A stretch of 64,000 nt of DNA from Actinomycetota bacterium (lineage in GTDB: Bacteria; Actinomycetota; UBA4738; HRBIN12), in NCBI GenBank assembly GCA_035640355.1, contig DASQWI010000006.1, forward strand, positions 124,001-188,000. The letters run 5' to 3'. How positions within the stretch are numbered: the stretch's first letter is position 1; the number at the start of each line of letters is the position of its first letter. Both the position numbers and the translations under genes were made by a program. Under the pieces are notes generated by a model. That model made no database searches and had not been told where the DNA came from. It worked only from the letters and a program-made list of their open reading frames with translations. Shown piece by piece: positions 62,606-64,000 of this stretch.

Positions 62606-62621
62606 TCGAACACACGTTCGA
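62606..62621 (+). promoter_or_regulatory. Consensus LexA (SOS) box
   Basis: TCGAACACACGTTCGA is a perfect TCGAAC-N4-GTTCGA operator immediately after the predicted transcription start of the DUF6504 and polymerase genes. Confidence 0.9.
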
Positions 62622-62661
62622 TTCGTCCGAGACCACCGCTGGTCACGGGCGTGGGGGCAGC

Positions 62662-62913
62662 ATGTCCAAGCGCTACGACGAGGAGGTCGATGTCCGGGTC
62701 GAGCGCGATGCCGGCATGCCCTCGGCGTTCATCTGGCGGGGGCGCCGGTACGAGGTCGCCGACGTGATCGGGCGATGGCGGATCGAAGGGCGCTGGTGGG
62801 CTGACGGACGCGACCGCGAGTACTGGCGCGTCGAGGCACGTGGCGGCGCGGTGTGGGACCTGTATCACGACCATCTCCGCGACCGGTGGCACGTCGAGCG
62901 GCTGTGGGACTGA
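62662..62913 (+). CDS. DUF6504-type small protein of the SOS mutagenesis unit
   Basis: 83-residue protein: DEEVDVRVERDAGMPSAFIWRGRRYEVADVIGRW, then REYWRVEARGGAVWDLYHD and WHVERLWD. Similar small proteins accompany error-prone polymerase genes in actinobacteria (DUF6504), as I recall; the function is unknown. The ATG at 62662 has only a weak G-rich site upstream. It lies 40 bases after the LexA box and 31 bases before the polymerase gene. Confidence 0.78.
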   Translation: MSKRYDEEVDVRVERDAGMPSAFIWRGRRYEVADVIGRWRIEGRWWADGRDREYWRVEARGGAVWDLYHDHLRDRWHVERLWD

Positions 62914-62944
62914 GATGCACCTCGTGGTCGTGTCCGTCTGAGCC

Positions 62945-64000
62945 GTGGATACGTTCGTCCATCTCGACGTGCGTTCGTACTTCTCCATCAAAGAGGGCGC
63001 GTTCTCGCCGGAGGCGCTGGCGCGGCGCGCGGGCGAGCTCGGCATGCCGGCAGTCGCGCTCACGGATCGGGACGGCCTGTACGGCGTGGCGAGGTTCGTC
63101 GAAGCGTGCGAGCACGAGGGAGTCCGCCCGATCCTCGGCGCTTCGCTCACGATCCGCGGTTCCGGAACGCTGCCGCTCGGTCCGTTGCGCGATGGACGCA
63201 TCGTTTTCCTCGCGCGCGACGCGGCGGGCTACGCGAACCTGTGCAGGCTGATCACCGACGCGCACATGTCGGGCGATCGCGGCGATCCGTCGCTGACGCC
63301 CGAGCAGGTGTGCGCGCATGCTGCCGGCCTCGTCGCGCTGGCCGGTTCGTGGTCGCCGCCCGGCGCGCTCGCGGTCGCCGGTCGCGTCGACGCGGGTTGC
63401 GCGTCGCTCGATCCGTACCGCGAGGCGTTCGGCGACCGCCTGTTCGTCGCCGTGGAGAACCGGCTCGAGAAGGACTCGCGTAAGGAGATCCGCGCGCTCC
63501 TGCGTCTGGCCGAACGCGCGGACGTTCGCGCGGTCGCGACCAATCCCGTCCGGTACCTCGTCGCCGATGACGCTTTCTTGGCCGACGCGCTCGAGTGCAT
63601 GCGCGAGCTCGTGCCGATCAGCCGGACGAACGTCACGCGCTGCAACGCCGAGGGGTGGCTGAAGCCGGCCGCCGAGATGCGCGCTCTGTTCGCCGAGCGC
63701 CCCGACCTGATCACGGCGGCGGTCGGGATCGCCGAGTCGTGTGAGTTCGACATCGGACTCCGTCGAGTGAACTTCCCGGAGTTCCCGACGCCGCGGGGAC
63801 GGAGCGCGTCGAGCGTCCTCGCCGAGCGGTGCTGGCGCGGCTTGGAACGGCGCGAGCTGAAAGCGACGGCCAAGATCGAGGACCGGCTGAACCACGAGCT
63901 CGCGATGATCCACCGGCTCGGCTACTCGGCGTACTTCCTGACCGTTGCCGACATCGTGGCCGACGTTCGCGCGATGGGCATCCGCTGCGCGTGCCGGGGA
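62945..64000 (+). CDS. dnaE2: DnaE2-type error-prone DNA polymerase III alpha subunit (3' end outside window)
   Basis: First 352 residues of a C-family polymerase. The start is forced: an in-frame TGA (62939) precedes GTG 62945. The PHP domain is MDTFVHLDVRSYFSIKEGAF and PAVALTDRDGLYGVARFVEA; metal-ligand histidines of the usual HxHS and TDHD motifs are lost (HLDVRS, TDRD). The visible end is GYSAYFLTVADIVADVRAMGIRCACRG, the start of the polymerase palm as in DnaE2. LexA control and DUF6504 linkage support translesion DnaE2 over the replicative DnaE1. Confidence 0.88.
   Translation, partial: MDTFVHLDVRSYFSIKEGAFSPEALARRAGELGMPAVALTDRDGLYGVARFVEACEHEGVRPILGASLTIRGSGTLPLGPLRDGRIVFLARDAAGYANLCRLITDAHMSGDRGDPSLTPEQVCAHAAGLVALAGSWSPPGALAVAGRVDAGCASLDPYREAFGDRLFVAVENRLEKDSRKEIRALLRLAERADVRAVATNPVRYLVADDAFLADALECMRELVPISRTNVTRCNAEGWLKPAAEMRALFAERPDLITAAVGIAESCEFDIGLRRVNFPEFPTPRGRSASSVLAERCWRGLERRELKATAKIEDRLNHELAMIHRLGYSAYFLTVADIVADVRAMGIRCACRG

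Overview
The window is about 64 kb of GC-rich, gene-dense bacterial chromosome with no rRNA or tRNA gene, insertion sequence, prophage or CRISPR array that I could see. Lineage markers point to an Actinomycetota (actinobacterial) genome: a WhiB protein, a PimB-type phosphatidylinositol mannosyltransferase, two F420-type oxidoreductases, a mycothiol-associated DinB-like protein, a PASTA-domain Ser/Thr kinase, actinobacterial-type LexA boxes and KorAB. Formate-tetrahydrofolate ligase, a selenocysteine formate dehydrogenase, a PPi-type phosphofructokinase signature and a UDP-sulfoquinovose-synthase-like protein suggest a deep-branching, probably uncultured lineage. That placement is inference.

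Layout. 0-8.3 kb: end of a suf Fe-S operon (sufS, sufU), a methyltransferase, a DUF2207 membrane protein, an acyltransferase-like protein, an ECF sigma/anti-sigma pair, a DinB-like protein, a YbaK editing protein and an A-type Fe-S carrier. 8.3-19.6 kb: leaderless metH, a cNMP-binding protein and membrane protein, a UspA-UspA-Rieske fusion, an aldo/keto reductase, korAB and a run of small genes. 19.6-31.1 kb: thiolase and a RAM-domain protein, an exonuclease/GIY-YIG nuclease under a LexA box, whiB, ygfZ, then pimB, SRPBCC, ArsA, CPIC protein, Vms1/baeRF-like protein, ROK glucokinase, LLM oxidoreductase and 5-formyl-THF cyclo-ligase. This order resembles the mycobacterial Rv2184c-Rv2191 neighbourhood. 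31.2-43.1 kb: the one-carbon/formate region, with a GcvT-like protein, fhs, fdhD, a formate dehydrogenase catalytic subunit read through an in-frame UGA (selenocysteine) with a bacterial SECIS hairpin, a NuoE-NuoF fusion, a NuoG-like subunit carrying the displaced molybdopterin [4Fe-4S] domain, mobA, a COG2403 nucleotide-binding protein and carbamate kinase.

43.2-52.9 kb: housekeeping genes, including an EEP hydrolase, an esterase, PPi-type phosphofructokinase, threonine aldolase, a sulfite-oxidase-fold molybdoenzyme, a lipoprotein phosphoesterase, endonuclease IV and a PknB kinase with a non-standard start. 52.9-56.7 kb: a TPP riboswitch with thiE and an AIR-synthase-family gene, then psuK and psuG for pseudouridine breakdown. 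56.7-62.5 kb (minus strand): a DUF2304-GT2 glycosyltransferase with an SQD1-like enzyme, and a ftcD, cyclodeaminase, DUF402, cysteine-desulfurase-like operon. 62.5-64 kb: a consensus LexA box before a DUF6504 gene and a DnaE2-type polymerase cut by the window edge.

Themes. One-carbon/folate genes recur (metH, cyclo-ligase, GcvT-like, fhs, fdh, ftcD, cyclodeaminase). Many genes start 6-10 nt after a TANNNT -10 hexamer, which implies widespread leaderless transcription. The most unusual items are the split selenocysteine formate dehydrogenase with its COG2403/carbamate-kinase tail and the UspA-UspA-Rieske fusion.
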